Shown here: positions 25,857 to 33,895 of the stretch, in pieces
Position numbering within the stretch: the first letter of the stretch is position 1
Layout of the letters: every line of letters begins with the position of its first letter
NCBI GenBank assembly: GCA_965200775.1
Contig: OZ241383.1
Coordinates: forward strand, 2,294,001-2,358,000
Reading direction: 5' to 3'
Length of the DNA: 64,000 bases
DNA from: Poriferisocius sp965200775
Lineage (GTDB): Bacteria > Actinomycetota > Acidimicrobiia > Acidimicrobiales > Bin134
Program-made: the position numbers and the translations under genes
Notes under the pieces: generated by a model
Told to the model about the DNA's origin: nothing
The model's input: only the letters and a program-made list of their open reading frames with translations
The model's database searches: none

Positions 25857-26618
25857 TCAGTCGGGGCGAGCCGCCGGGTTGCCCGCTCCCAGACCGCCGT
25901 CGGCCACGAAGTCGCTACCGGTGCTGTAGGAAGCCTGATCCGACGCAAGCCACAACACCAGGTCTGCCACCTCCCCGAAGTCGGCCATACGGCGAAGCGG
26001 CACGGTGGCCCCGTAGTGGCGCGCGTAGTCGTCGTCGTCCCACCCCGGGCGGCGGGTCATGGCTGTGCGCATCGGGCCGGGTACCACCGAGTTCACCCTG
26101 ATGCCGGAATCGGCCAGCTCCAGCGCCGCCGTGCGGGTTAGCCCTCGCACCGCCCACTTGGACGAGGAGTAGGCCACCATACCCACCGTGCCCTCGAATC
26201 CGGACGGCGAGCCCAGATTCACGATCGACCCTCCCCCGCTGGTGGCCATGACCCGGGCTGCGGCTTGAATGCCCAGGAGCGTTCCCACAAGGTTGGTGTC
26301 CACCACCTTGCGAAACTCGGCCGGTTCGCAGTCCAGCAGGGACGCCACCCTGGTGATGGCTGCGTTGTTGACCAGGATGTCCAGGCTGCCACCCGCTCCG
26401 GCGGCGAACTCCACCGCAACACCCCACCGTTCGGCATCGGTCACATCCAGCTCGATGAACCGAGCACCTGCTTCGGTGGCGACCTCGGCACCGAGCTCAA
26501 CTCGACGGTCGGCAGCGGTGACATCGGCCCCGGCCTGTACCATGCGCCGAACGATCTCTGCTCCCAGCCCCCGAGCTGCTCCGGTTACCAGCGCGGTCTT
26601 GCCGTCCAGTCGGATCAT
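25857..26618 (-). CDS. SDR family NAD(P)-dependent oxidoreductase
   Basis: A 253-residue short-chain dehydrogenase: TGAARGLG (about 12-19), NNAAI, YSSSKWA with the catalytic Tyr/Lys and Ser in LGSPSGFEG, and SDFVADGGLGAG near the end. The ATG at 26618 follows GAGGG. A longer start at 26687 extends into the promoter of the divergent exporter gene. The strand-2 end (VTAADRRVE) carries Asp, which favours NAD. It is divergent from the MFS gene at 26681, the 62 bases between presumably holding promoters for both. Confidence 0.9.
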   Translation of the reverse strand: MIRLDGKTALVTGAARGLGAEIVRRMVQAGADVTAADRRVELGAEVATEAGARFIELDVTDAERWGVAVEFAAGAGGSLDILVNNAAITRVASLLDCEPAEFRKVVDTNLVGTLLGIQAAARVMATSGGGSIVNLGSPSGFEGTVGMVAYSSSKWAVRGLTRTAALELADSGIRVNSVVPGPMRTAMTRRPGWDDDDYARHYGATVPLRRMADFGEVADLVLWLASDQASYSTGSDFVADGGLGAGNPAARPD

Positions 26619-26680
26619 GTCCCGGCCCTCGTTCCCGTTGACTTTCTGCCCATGGGGATAACAGGCTACGCCGGTATGAG

Positions 26681-27952
26681 ATGTCACCCGGAATGACCGC
26701 CACGAGCGCTGCCGGTACCGGCCGTCGCCTAGGCGATCGGGAGTTCGTGTTCTTCATCGCCATGGTTAGCGGCATGTCCGCTCTGGCCATCGACACGCTG
26801 CTCCCCGCGTTCTCCGCCATGCGGGAGGCATTCGACCAGCCCGAGGACTCCACCGGGATGGCGCTCACCGTCACCTTGTTCTTCATGGGGATGGCGTTCG
26901 GGAACTTGTTCTACGGCCCGGCCGCCGATGCCTTCGGACGCAAGACGGTGCTCACCGGGAGCCTGGCCCTCTACGCTGCCGCCTCGCTAATGGCCACCCT
27001 GTCGGTGTCGTTGGGGATGCTGTACGTCAGCAGGCTTCTGTGGGGTTTCGCCGCCGCCGGGCCCCGCACAGTCTCGCAGGCCATGGTGCGGGACTACTAC
27101 GCCGGTGACGCCATGGCCCGGGTGCTGACCCTGGTAATGACGGTGTTCTTCCTCGCCCCGATTGTCGGGCCTCCCCTGGGGAAGGGCCTGCTGGAGTTGG
27201 GCTCGTGGCGGTACGTGATGGCGTTCAGCGTGCTCACCGCCGTGGTTGTGGCGCTGTGGTCGCTGCGCCTCGAGGAGACGCTTCGCCCCGAACATCGCCG
27301 CCCGTTCACGTTGCGGACCACGCTGGCCGGGTTCCGGTCGGTGGCCGTACACCCCGTCACCCTGGGCTACACCCTGGCCACCATGTTCTCCACCGGCGCC
27401 TTCTTCTCGTTCCTGGCCAGCTCCGAGCTGATCTTCGATGACGTGTTCGACGAGTCGGGCTGGTTCGTCCCCTACTTCTCGATAATGGCCACCGGCATGG
27501 CGCTGGTGGCGCTGCTCAACAACCGGGCTCTCAAACGGTTCCGGGCCCAGACTCTGGCGCTGGGGGCAGGCGGGCTGCAGATCGCCGCATCGGGAACCTT
27601 GCTGGGCCTGGCCCTGGCGACCGGGGGGCGTCCACCGTTCGTGCTGTGGCTGGCCGTGTTCAGCCTGGCCAACTCGTGCTTCGTTGCCTTCTTCCCGCTC
27701 GGACAGAGCCTGGCGCTCGAGCCCATGGGGGAGATGGCCGGCACTGCGGCCGCCATCCTCGGCTTCACCATGTCGCTGTTCGGCGCCGGACTGGCCGCTC
27801 TCATCGACCGCTCCATCAGCGGCACTGTCACCCCGATCGGGATCGGCTACCTGGCCTACGGCATCGCCGCCCTGGCCTGCCAGGCATTCGCCGTCCACCA
27901 CCGCCGACGCCTGGGGCAGGACTCGCCACCCACATCCTTGGATACATTATAA
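26681..27952 (+). CDS. MFS drug-resistance exporter (Bcr/CflA type)
   Basis: A 423-residue 12-helix transporter. The loop 2-3 motif FYGPAADAFGRKTVL is of the DHA1/Bcr-CflA form, and the helix-5 antiporter motif appears as LAPIVGPPLGKGLLELGSWR. Helix 1 reads MVSGMSALAIDTLLPAFSAMREAF, with the Asp typical of Bcr-like exporters. It should expel drugs or metabolites using the proton gradient. Two in-frame ATGs (26681, 26693) could serve as start. Its TAA stop (27950-27952) lies inside the left arm of the 19-bp palindrome described next. Confidence 0.9.
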   Translation: MSPGMTATSAAGTGRRLGDREFVFFIAMVSGMSALAIDTLLPAFSAMREAFDQPEDSTGMALTVTLFFMGMAFGNLFYGPAADAFGRKTVLTGSLALYAAASLMATLSVSLGMLYVSRLLWGFAAAGPRTVSQAMVRDYYAGDAMARVLTLVMTVFFLAPIVGPPLGKGLLELGSWRYVMAFSVLTAVVVALWSLRLEETLRPEHRRPFTLRTTLAGFRSVAVHPVTLGYTLATMFSTGAFFSFLASSELIFDDVFDESGWFVPYFSIMATGMALVALLNNRALKRFRAQTLALGAGGLQIAASGTLLGLALATGGRPPFVLWLAVFSLANSCFVAFFPLGQSLALEPMGEMAGTAAAILGFTMSLFGAGLAALIDRSISGTVTPIGIGYLAYGIAALACQAFAVHHRRRLGQDSPPTSLDTL

Positions 27953-27984
27953 ATACATGTTATTTCATGTATTTATAATGTATC
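27941..27984. promoter_or_regulatory. Perfect 19-bp AT-rich palindrome with an embedded TATAAT
   Basis: The arm at 27941-27959 (GATACATTATAAATACATG) pairs perfectly with 27966-27984 across a TTATTT loop. The right arm holds a consensus -10, TATAAT (27974-27979), 34 bases ahead of the antitoxin ATG at 28013. It covers the end of the exporter gene. It may be an operator for the ribbon-helix-helix protein, a terminator hairpin for the exporter, or both. Confidence 0.75.
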
Positions 27985-28012
27985 GACAGTTCTCAGTGGC
28001 TAGGATTCGGGG

Positions 28013-28246
28013 ATGGCCAATCTTCAAGTCAGGAACATGCCGGATGGCCTCCACGACCGCTTGAGGCAACATGCCCGTGAACGCAACTGCTCGATGAGCG
28101 CCGCTGTGCTCAACGCCATCAAGCGGGAGTTGGCCCGATGGGAGTGGCACCGACACTTGGCCCAAAGACCTACCACCGAAATCGGCGCTGATGCTGCCGA
28201 TTTGCTGACTGAATTGCACCACTTGCGCGACACCGAGCTTGAATGA
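28013..28246 (+). CDS. FitA-like ribbon-helix-helix antitoxin, no toxin beside it
   Basis: A 77-residue protein beginning MANLQVRNMPDGLHDRLRQHA, the beta-strand plus helix pattern of FitA/VapB-type ribbon-helix-helix antitoxins. A C-terminal tail (DAADLLTELHHLRDTE) would normally thread into a toxin. Such proteins repress their own operon through inverted repeats, and the palindrome at 27941 is a natural target. The next 250 bases encode no recognisable PIN-domain toxin in any frame, so it is orphaned or the toxin gene has decayed. Confidence 0.85.
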   Translation: MANLQVRNMPDGLHDRLRQHARERNCSMSAAVLNAIKRELARWEWHRHLAQRPTTEIGADAADLLTELHHLRDTELE

Positions 28247-28498
28247 CCAACCAGGGCGGTGCCCCCACCCTGGGCATTGGCCATGTCTCACTTGCACACA
28301 TGTCAAACTCCCTGGCTGTAGTTACATTTTTGAAGTTCATCACGAGCAGTCGATAGCGCACTTGCCATTTCATCAACTGGGAGACGCCGGTCGGACTCGA
28401 GCCCTGGCCAACCTTCAGCAGGCTTTCACCCCTACCGGGCGAATACCTGGAAGTTCGAGACCGAAGCCTTCTTGAATACTGACGGAACTGAGCGGCTG
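28247..28498. other. 252-base stretch without a recognisable gene
   Basis: Where a VapC or FitB toxin would be expected, no frame shows a PIN domain. Short open frames exist (for example from 28239) but have no family-like features and odd composition. Base composition is lower in GC than the neighbouring genes. Confidence 0.5.
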
Positions 28499-28787
28499 AT
28501 GAAGAGGGAGTGGCGAGACGAATCCAACGGGGCGCTTGCAGACTTTGTCGTTACACAGGAAACATTCGATTCTGACCGACAAGAGTGGCAGACGGTTGCC
28601 CGAATCGACGCTCGGCATGGCGACGCGCACATCCACAGGTTAAACGCCGACCCGGGGGGAGCTGGATGCACCCCGTCCGCTCCGTCCCTACAGGACACGT
28701 GAAGATCTGGAAGAGGCCAACAAGATGGCAGAGCACTACCTGAGAGACCACTGGGAGGAGAATCTCCGGCGGTGGCGGGCCTCATGA
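28499..28787 (+). pseudogene. Small conserved protein, frameshifted at a G6 run
   Basis: The frame from ATG 28499 reads MKREWRDESNGALADFVVTQETF and continues to DARHGDAHIHRLNAD, then leaves family-like sequence after the run of six G at 28654-28659 and stops at 28702. The plus-one frame after the run reads GELDAPRPLRPYRTREDLEE, then AEHYLRDHWEENLRRWR, and stops at TGA 28785-28787. Removing one G would restore an approximately 95-residue protein of a type I recall as an uncharacterised family with a C-terminal RWEE motif. It may be a sequencing error, a real mutation or a slippery site. Confidence 0.6.
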
Positions 28788-28828
28788 ATTCTTGCTCGAA
28801 GCGAATGAGCTGCGGTTACACTGAGCGC

Positions 28829-29242
28829 ATGGCTGAGCAGTGGGCAAATGCTTCAGCAAAGCGCGTTGATGCCGCTCGGGCGTTCAGACAGCACGTGGCT
28901 GAGCACCCCGAAGTTCGTCATCGGATCCCTGAGAGCGTGATAGTGGTGCTCGCCGAGGACAGCGTCAGCACAGTTTTCGGATACCTGGGCAATCACCACC
29001 CAAGTGGGGCCACCCTGGCCTGCATCAACGAGGGCGTCATCAGCGTCATCAGCGTGCAAACACGTCACTCCGATGAACCTCAAATGTCGAAGCTGACAGT
29101 CGCTCCCAACAGCGAGATCGGAATGCTTTTCCACCTGCTGAGCTACAAGCCCGACCAGCCATTCGAGATCGCCATCAAGTTCCCGGACTACGACAATCTC
29201 CTGCAAGCCGAGAGACTGGCAAAAGCTACCTTGGCAGGGTAA
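28829..29242 (+). CDS. Hypothetical protein
   Basis: A 137-residue protein of unknown function that begins MAEQWANASAKRVDAARAF. It has a helical N-terminal half (VAEHPEVRHRIPESVIVVLAEDS), a central beta-rich part (ATLACINEGVISVISVQ) and a C-terminal helix (FPDYDNLLQAERLAKATL). No membrane segments or known motifs. The ATG at 28829 is preferred. A -10-like TTACACT (28816-28822) and a -35-like TTGCTC (28793-28798) lie close upstream, which would give a nearly leaderless message. Base use is less GC-rich than in neighbours, suggesting an acquired gene. Confidence 0.5.
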   Translation: MAEQWANASAKRVDAARAFRQHVAEHPEVRHRIPESVIVVLAEDSVSTVFGYLGNHHPSGATLACINEGVISVISVQTRHSDEPQMSKLTVAPNSEIGMLFHLLSYKPDQPFEIAIKFPDYDNLLQAERLAKATLAG

Positions 29243-29299
29243 AGAGGCTCACCCACTCCCTTGGGCGTCCAATGACAGTTGCAGTGGTCAATGCCTCAG

Positions 29300-29375
29300 T
29301 GGCACCCCGTACGGGATTCGAACCCGTGTTACCAGATTGAGAATCTGGCGTCCTAGGCCTCTAGACGAACGGGGC
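29300..29375 (-). tRNA. tRNA-Glu (CUC), CCA encoded
   Basis: On the reverse strand the acceptor stem GCCCCGT (5' end at 29375) pairs with ACGGGGT, allowing a G1:U72 wobble. The anticodon stem CCAGA/TCTGG encloses TTCTCAA (anticodon CTC), and the T arm has CGGGTTCGAATCCCG. The discriminator is G at 29303, and CCA is encoded at 29302-29300. Confidence 0.97.
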
Positions 29376-29448
29376 GGGACGTAGCAGCATACCGACTCCT
29401 GCCTGTGATCTGCGACCCAAAAAGGTGAGCGGAGGTCGGGGCGGAGGG

Positions 29449-30516
29449 CTACGGGCGGGCCTGGTAGATGATGTTGGCGTTGGTTTCGGTCACCCGCTCG
29501 AAACCGGAGAAGCCCGCGGCGGCGAACACCTCCCTCATGGCGGCTTCGCCGGCCTGGGCACCCAATCCCAGCCCCACGGGCTGGGCAAGCGAACTCGGAG
29601 TTCAAAACACCGCCGAGGCCCCGTAGGAGGTTGCGGCCATGGGGTTTTCGGCCAGGTTGCGGACGTGGCTGTCCAGTGCGAACGGCTCTACCAGCAGCAC
29701 CGAACCCCGTTCGGTGAGCCGGCTGCGAGCGTGGGCGGCCACCCCCACCGGATCGCCCATGTCGTGCAGGCAGTCCAGGAAGAAGATCACGTCGAAGGTG
29801 CCGCCGTAGCCCTTCGAGTCGGCCACCTCGAAAGAGGCATTGTCCAACCCGGCCTCGGCGGCCAGCCCAGTGGCCTGGTCAATGGACGGGCCGTGGAAGT
29901 CGATCCCGGTGAATCGGGAGTTCGGATAGGCCGAGGCCAGTATCTGCACGGAGTCGCCGCAGCCGCACCCCACATCGGCGGCGGTCGCCCCGACCTGCAG
30001 GAGGTCTTCGATCCCGTCGGCGGCCGGAATCCAATCGGTGGTCAGGTAGGCCTCGTACAAGGGCCGGAAGAACCGGGCAGTGGAGGTGAACAGGCACGGG
30101 TGATGATCGCCCCACGCCAGCCCGCCGTCACCCCGAAAGGCGTCGAGAACCTCCTCCATGTCGGCAAACATCGATCGGAACATGCCGATTCCCCCGGCCA
30201 GGAACGCCGGGCTCACCTCCCAGGCCAGTACCACCGCGGCCTCATCGCTCAGCTCGAACAGCGCCTCATCGTCGGCTTCACCATGGATCTGCACCATTCC
30301 CACTGCGGCCTGTTGGCGTAGCCACTCCGTAACCAGGCGGGGGTTGCAACCGACCTCCTCGGCCACCGCTTCGGAGGACATCGGCCCCGCTCCGGCCATA
30401 GCCCGGTACAAACCCAGCTCATCGCCGATGTGGACCATGGCCATGGTGGTGGCTCCAGCCATGTGGGTGGCCACCTCGCCGGCCAGCTCGGTTACCCGGT
30501 CAACGTCAATCTCCAT
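29449..30516 (-). CDS. SAM-dependent methyltransferase with in-frame UGA; candidate selenoprotein
   Basis: The frame from ATG 30516 gives 304 residues to a TGA at 29602-29604; reading through adds 50 residues to TAG at 29449, total 355 with U at 305. The N-terminus is winged-helix-like (MSSEAVAEEVGCNPRLVTEW). Motif I is DVGCGCGDSVQILA, motif II TGIDFHGPSI and the motif IV region IFFLDCLHDMGDP. After the UGA comes TPSSLAQPVGLGLGAQAGEA, then REVFAAAGFSGFERVTET, ending like this family. I recall Cys at the UGA position in relatives (pattern CTPSSLxQ). An 8-bp hairpin starts 16 bases after the UGA. The alternatives are a nonsense mutation or a sequencing error. It follows the amidohydrolase gene by 18 bases. 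Confidence 0.72.
29567..29601 (-). promoter_or_regulatory. Candidate bacterial SECIS hairpin in the methyltransferase gene
   Basis: On the reverse strand, CCCAGCCC (29585-29578) pairs with GGGCTGGG (29574-29567). The loop is GTG, or CGTGG if the closing pair opens. The apical loop begins 23 to 24 bases after the UGA, in the range accepted for bacterial SECIS, and contains GU. GC-rich hairpins of this size can arise by chance, so this supports rather than proves recoding. Confidence 0.55.
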
Positions 30517-30534
30517 TGGCTACTCCCGGTTCGC

Positions 30535-32229
30535 CTACTGGCTCGGCAACCTGTCGGGGTCGATCATGCCACCGGGCCGAGCACCGGTGGGTTCGCCGTC
30601 GAACTGGGTCACCACCCCCTCAACACAGGTGGCCCGGTAGCCCCCCGCAGCCCGGCGCATCCGCCTGCCACCTCCGGGCACATCGGCCACCATCTCCTCA
30701 GCGGGATAGGTCAGCTCATCCAAGTCGAACACCACCAGGTCGCCGGCAAAGCCCGGGGCGATGCGGCCCCGGTCGTCAATGCCGAAGAACGCGGCCGACT
30801 CCGATGTCACCCTGCGTATGGCCTCGGGGAGGCCGAGATCGCCCCGGTCCCTCACATGACGGGTCAGCAGCAAGGTGATGTCCCCCACCCCGCAAAACAT
30901 GGTCAGGTGGGCTCCGGCATCGCTGCCACCCACGATCACGGTCGGATCGGCCAGCAGTTCGGCAGCGGCATCGGGGTCGTCGTTGGACATGCCCTTAACG
31001 GTGACCCCGGCATCCAGGTCGTGCTCCAGATACCAATCGGCCAGGACATCGGAGGGGTGACCGCCCCGTGCCGCCACCAGCTCGTCGAAGCCCCGGCCCT
31101 CCCATTCCCGGTGCTCGTCGGACACCTCGGTGAGGCGGATCCTGTGGCGGCTGTTCTCCCGGGTGGGGATGAACGACATCTTGGCCCGGTCCCAATGGGT
31201 GCGGGCCTTCTCTCGCCACCAGTCGTCGGCCAGCATCTCCCTCTTGGCCATCCGATCAGCCGCCACCAGCTTGTGCCACGCGGGGATGAAGCTGAAGGCG
31301 ATGGTTCGATCCAGGTTGATGCTGATGTCCAACGGACGGGGCGAGTACTGGGGAAACACTCCCGGCCCCTCGGCCTGAGTACGGCGGGCCTGGGCCAGCA
31401 ACTCCTCGGTGCGCTCGCCGCCGCTGACGATCTGAGTCCAGCACCCCCGCACCCCGTGGGGGCTACCCACCCGGTGGACCCGCTCGATGTGCTCCATCTT
31501 CTCGGCGTGGTCACGCACCGACGGCACGAACTCCAGCACCGGGCGGTTCATCGCCCCCAGCACCTCGGTCAGGGCCATCAGCTCGTCGTCGTCGGCCAAG
31601 CGGCTGGGCACCGGGCGGCCGCGGGCATCCACATCGGCGAAAGAGGTTGAGAGGCCAACCCCTCCGTTGGCCAGGCAGTCGCCCAGCAGGTTGGCGATCT
31701 CGGCACGCTCCGCAGGGCTGGCCGGCCGCTCCCACGCCTCATCGCCCATCACGTAGAGACGCAGCAGGGAGTGGCCCACAAGGGCGGCGGCGTTCACCGC
31801 CAGACCGGTGGCGTTGGTGGCGTCCCGGTACTCGGCCCACGTCTCCCAACTCCAGGGAATACCGACCCGAAACGCCTCCTCAGGCATGTCCTCGATGAAG
31901 CTGAACGCCCCGGACAGGTCTTCGCGGTGTTCGGCCCGCAGCGGAGCCAGAGACAGCGAGCAATTGCCGGTCACGATGGTGGTGATGCCGTGAACCGGCA
32001 TGGGGTCGCAGCCGGGATCCCACCACAGCGACGGGTCGAAGTGGGTATGCACGTCGATGAATCCTGAGGTGACGAACGCCCCTGTGGCGTCCAAGACCTT
32101 CTCTCCATCGGGGGTCAGCCCGGGACCCACCTCGACGATCCGGCCTCCCCGCACCCGCACGTCACCGACAACCGGAGCGCTCCCGGTGCCGTCCACCACC
32201 TTGCCGCCCCGAACAAGCAGATCCCCCAT
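30535..32229 (-). CDS. N-acyl-D-amino-acid deacylase-like amidohydrolase
   Basis: A 564-residue metal-dependent amidohydrolase. The metal motif HTHFDPSLWWDP (His61 and His63) follows an N-terminal composite beta sandwich (LLVRGGKVVDGTGS). Later come GNCSLSLAPLR, GHSLLRLYVMGDEAW and the catalytic Asp in VGGSDAGAHL, and the end returns to the sandwich (YRATCVEGVVTQFDG). This arrangement fits the D-aminoacylase / N-acyl-D-glutamate deacylase group, which removes acyl groups from N-acyl-D-amino acids. The true substrate is not certain, and actinobacteria often have several paralogues. It precedes the methyltransferase gene on the same strand. Confidence 0.87.
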   Translation of the reverse strand: MGDLLVRGGKVVDGTGSAPVVGDVRVRGGRIVEVGPGLTPDGEKVLDATGAFVTSGFIDVHTHFDPSLWWDPGCDPMPVHGITTIVTGNCSLSLAPLRAEHREDLSGAFSFIEDMPEEAFRVGIPWSWETWAEYRDATNATGLAVNAAALVGHSLLRLYVMGDEAWERPASPAERAEIANLLGDCLANGGVGLSTSFADVDARGRPVPSRLADDDELMALTEVLGAMNRPVLEFVPSVRDHAEKMEHIERVHRVGSPHGVRGCWTQIVSGGERTEELLAQARRTQAEGPGVFPQYSPRPLDISINLDRTIAFSFIPAWHKLVAADRMAKREMLADDWWREKARTHWDRAKMSFIPTRENSRHRIRLTEVSDEHREWEGRGFDELVAARGGHPSDVLADWYLEHDLDAGVTVKGMSNDDPDAAAELLADPTVIVGGSDAGAHLTMFCGVGDITLLLTRHVRDRGDLGLPEAIRRVTSESAAFFGIDDRGRIAPGFAGDLVVFDLDELTYPAEEMVADVPGGGRRMRRAAGGYRATCVEGVVTQFDGEPTGARPGGMIDPDRLPSQ

Positions 32230-32292
32230 GAGTCAAAACTAGCGGTTGGCTTTGTCAAGCGCCGGACAGCCCCATGGGGCTGGGCAGGACGG

Positions 32293-33147
32293 CTAGGCCA
32301 TGCGGCGCTTCCATCCGGCTGCGGCCAGGTTGCCGCCATCGACGTGGATGGTCGAACCGGTCACGAACCGGGACATGTCCCCGGCCAGGTAGATCACGGC
32401 CGCGGCGCAGTCGTGGACCGAACCGGTCTCCAACCATGGCTGGGGAGCCAGGTCCGACTCGTCGTCAATGCTGTTCCCGCCCAGCGTGGCCTCACCCTCG
32501 GTGGGGATCACATCGGGAGCGATGCAGTTGACCCGGATACCGGCCGGGGCCAGCTCCAGCGACAGGCTCTGGGCCAGGCTGGCCTGGGCTGCCTTCATGG
32601 CCGAGTAGATGGAGAAGCCGGGACCGGCCCGATGCGCCTCGATCGAGGTGACGTTGATGATGGATCCCCCCTCGCTCATCAGCGGAATGCATCCTCGAAT
32701 GAACCCGGTGACCTGAGTGAAGTTCTCGGCGATCAGCGCGGCCTCGCCCTTGAAGTTGATCTCGCCAAACGGGGCGTTGAACGTGCCACCCGCGTTGTTT
32801 ACCAACACATCGACCTGGCCAAAGGCCTCGGCCACCTCGGCCAGCCAGGCATCACGGGGTTCGGGGTGGCGCACGTCGAACAGCCCGGTGAGGCACCTGC
32901 GACCCAGGCCTTGAACCGCGGCGGCAGTGTCGGCCATGTCGTCGGCCTCCCGGTCGCAGATGGCCAGGTCAGCCCCGAATCGAGCCAGGGCCACGGCGGT
33001 GGCCGCGCCTATCCCCCTGGCCCCTCCGGTGACGACGGCCACCTTGCCGGTAAGCAGCACGCTGGACGGGTCCAGAACGTTGTCTTCGGTCCATATGGGA
33101 GCAACCGGGTTTTCGAGGCTGCCCAGGGTCCACGGCCAATCACTCAC
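32293..33147 (-). CDS. SDR family oxidoreductase
   Basis: A 284-residue short-chain dehydrogenase with a 30-residue N-terminal extension before the Rossmann start (SSVLLTGKVAVVTGGARGIG). The catalytic residues are Ser in NVTSIEAHR and Tyr/Lys in YSAMKAA; NNAGGTFNAPF follows strand 4. Strand 2 ends in DLAICDRE, which favours NAD. The ATG at 33147 overlaps the stop of the VIT1-like gene (ATGA), so the pair is coupled. A shorter start near the TGK motif is not excluded. The substrate is unknown. Confidence 0.88.
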   Translation of the reverse strand: MSDWPWTLGSLENPVAPIWTEDNVLDPSSVLLTGKVAVVTGGARGIGAATAVALARFGADLAICDREADDMADTAAAVQGLGRRCLTGLFDVRHPEPRDAWLAEVAEAFGQVDVLVNNAGGTFNAPFGEINFKGEAALIAENFTQVTGFIRGCIPLMSEGGSIINVTSIEAHRAGPGFSIYSAMKAAQASLAQSLSLELAPAGIRVNCIAPDVIPTEGEATLGGNSIDDESDLAPQPWLETGSVHDCAAAVIYLAGDMSRFVTGSTIHVDGGNLAAAGWKRRMA

Positions 33148-33842
33148 AGCCCTACTCCTACTGCCGAACCGATTCCGAACGTAACCGCGGCGGCCGCACC
33201 GGCGATGGCCAACTGGCGAAGCGACCCTCTCACCACCGACCGGCTGGTGGCCAGCGCCAGCGCACTTCCGACCATGATCGCACCCACCACACCGAGCACC
33301 ACCGACGCCACGATGGCACCGTTGCCGCCGCCAAAGAACCAGGGCAGGAGCGGCAACACCGCCCCGATGGCGAAGGCCAGGAACGAGGAGACGGCGGCCA
33401 GCAGGGGGTTACCCAACTCGTTGGGGTCGATGCCCATCTCCTCTCGGGCGTGAACCTCAAGGGCCTTCTCGGGGTCGGCCATGATGTTGGCGGCCATCTC
33501 CAGGGCCGTGTCCTGGGCCACCCCCCGCGACTCGTAGATCTCGGCCAGCTCCTCCACCTCGTGCTCTGGATTACGTGCGTGCTCCTGGCGTTCCATCTCC
33601 AGCTCCCGCTCCAGCAACTCTCGCTGGGCCTGCATCGACACGTACTCCCCCGCGGCCATGGATACCGCCCCGGCGATGAGTCCGGCGATACCGGCCACCC
33701 GCACCAGCTCCTGGCCCGAACTGGCTCCGGCCACCCCCAAGATGAGGGCCACGTTGGACACCAGACCGTCGCTCACCCCGAACACAGCAGCCCGGTAGCT
33801 GCCCCGAGCGATGTTGCGGTGATGCCCCTCGCGCTTGACCAC
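33144..33842 (-). CDS. VIT1/CCC1-family transporter
   Basis: A 232-residue membrane protein of the VIT1/CCC1 (DUF125) family, which moves iron or manganese. The signature GSYRAAVFGVSDGLVSNVALILGVAG is at 13-38. A charged cytoplasmic domain (SMQAQRELLERELEMERQEH...) precedes a second membrane half (LAAVSSFLAFAIGAVLPLLPW) and a final helix pair. In the family, carboxylates of the cytoplasmic domain bind metal. It is the first gene of a co-directional group with the SDR, amidohydrolase and methyltransferase genes. Confidence 0.92.
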   Translation of the reverse strand: MVKREGHHRNIARGSYRAAVFGVSDGLVSNVALILGVAGASSGQELVRVAGIAGLIAGAVSMAAGEYVSMQAQRELLERELEMERQEHARNPEHEVEELAEIYESRGVAQDTALEMAANIMADPEKALEVHAREEMGIDPNELGNPLLAAVSSFLAFAIGAVLPLLPWFFGGGNGAIVASVVLGVVGAIMVGSALALATSRSVVRGSLRQLAIAGAAAAVTFGIGSAVGVGL

Positions 33843-33895
33843 GGCCTCAACCTACCGCCCTTCAGCCGCTTCGCGGTGTAAGCACCAAAGGAGCC

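Noticed and set aside
28239..28475. A toxin gene after the antitoxin
   Set aside because: No frame shows PIN-domain acidic residues. It remains an orphan.
28472..28787. In-frame UGA at 28700 as another Sec codon
   Set aside because: Sequence after that UGA in the same frame is not family-like. The conserved half lies in the plus-one frame, so a frameshift explains it better.
29288..29605. A separate 105-residue reverse-strand gene after the methyltransferase
   Set aside because: It is in another frame, overlaps tRNA-Glu, and the methyltransferase frame explains the sequence.
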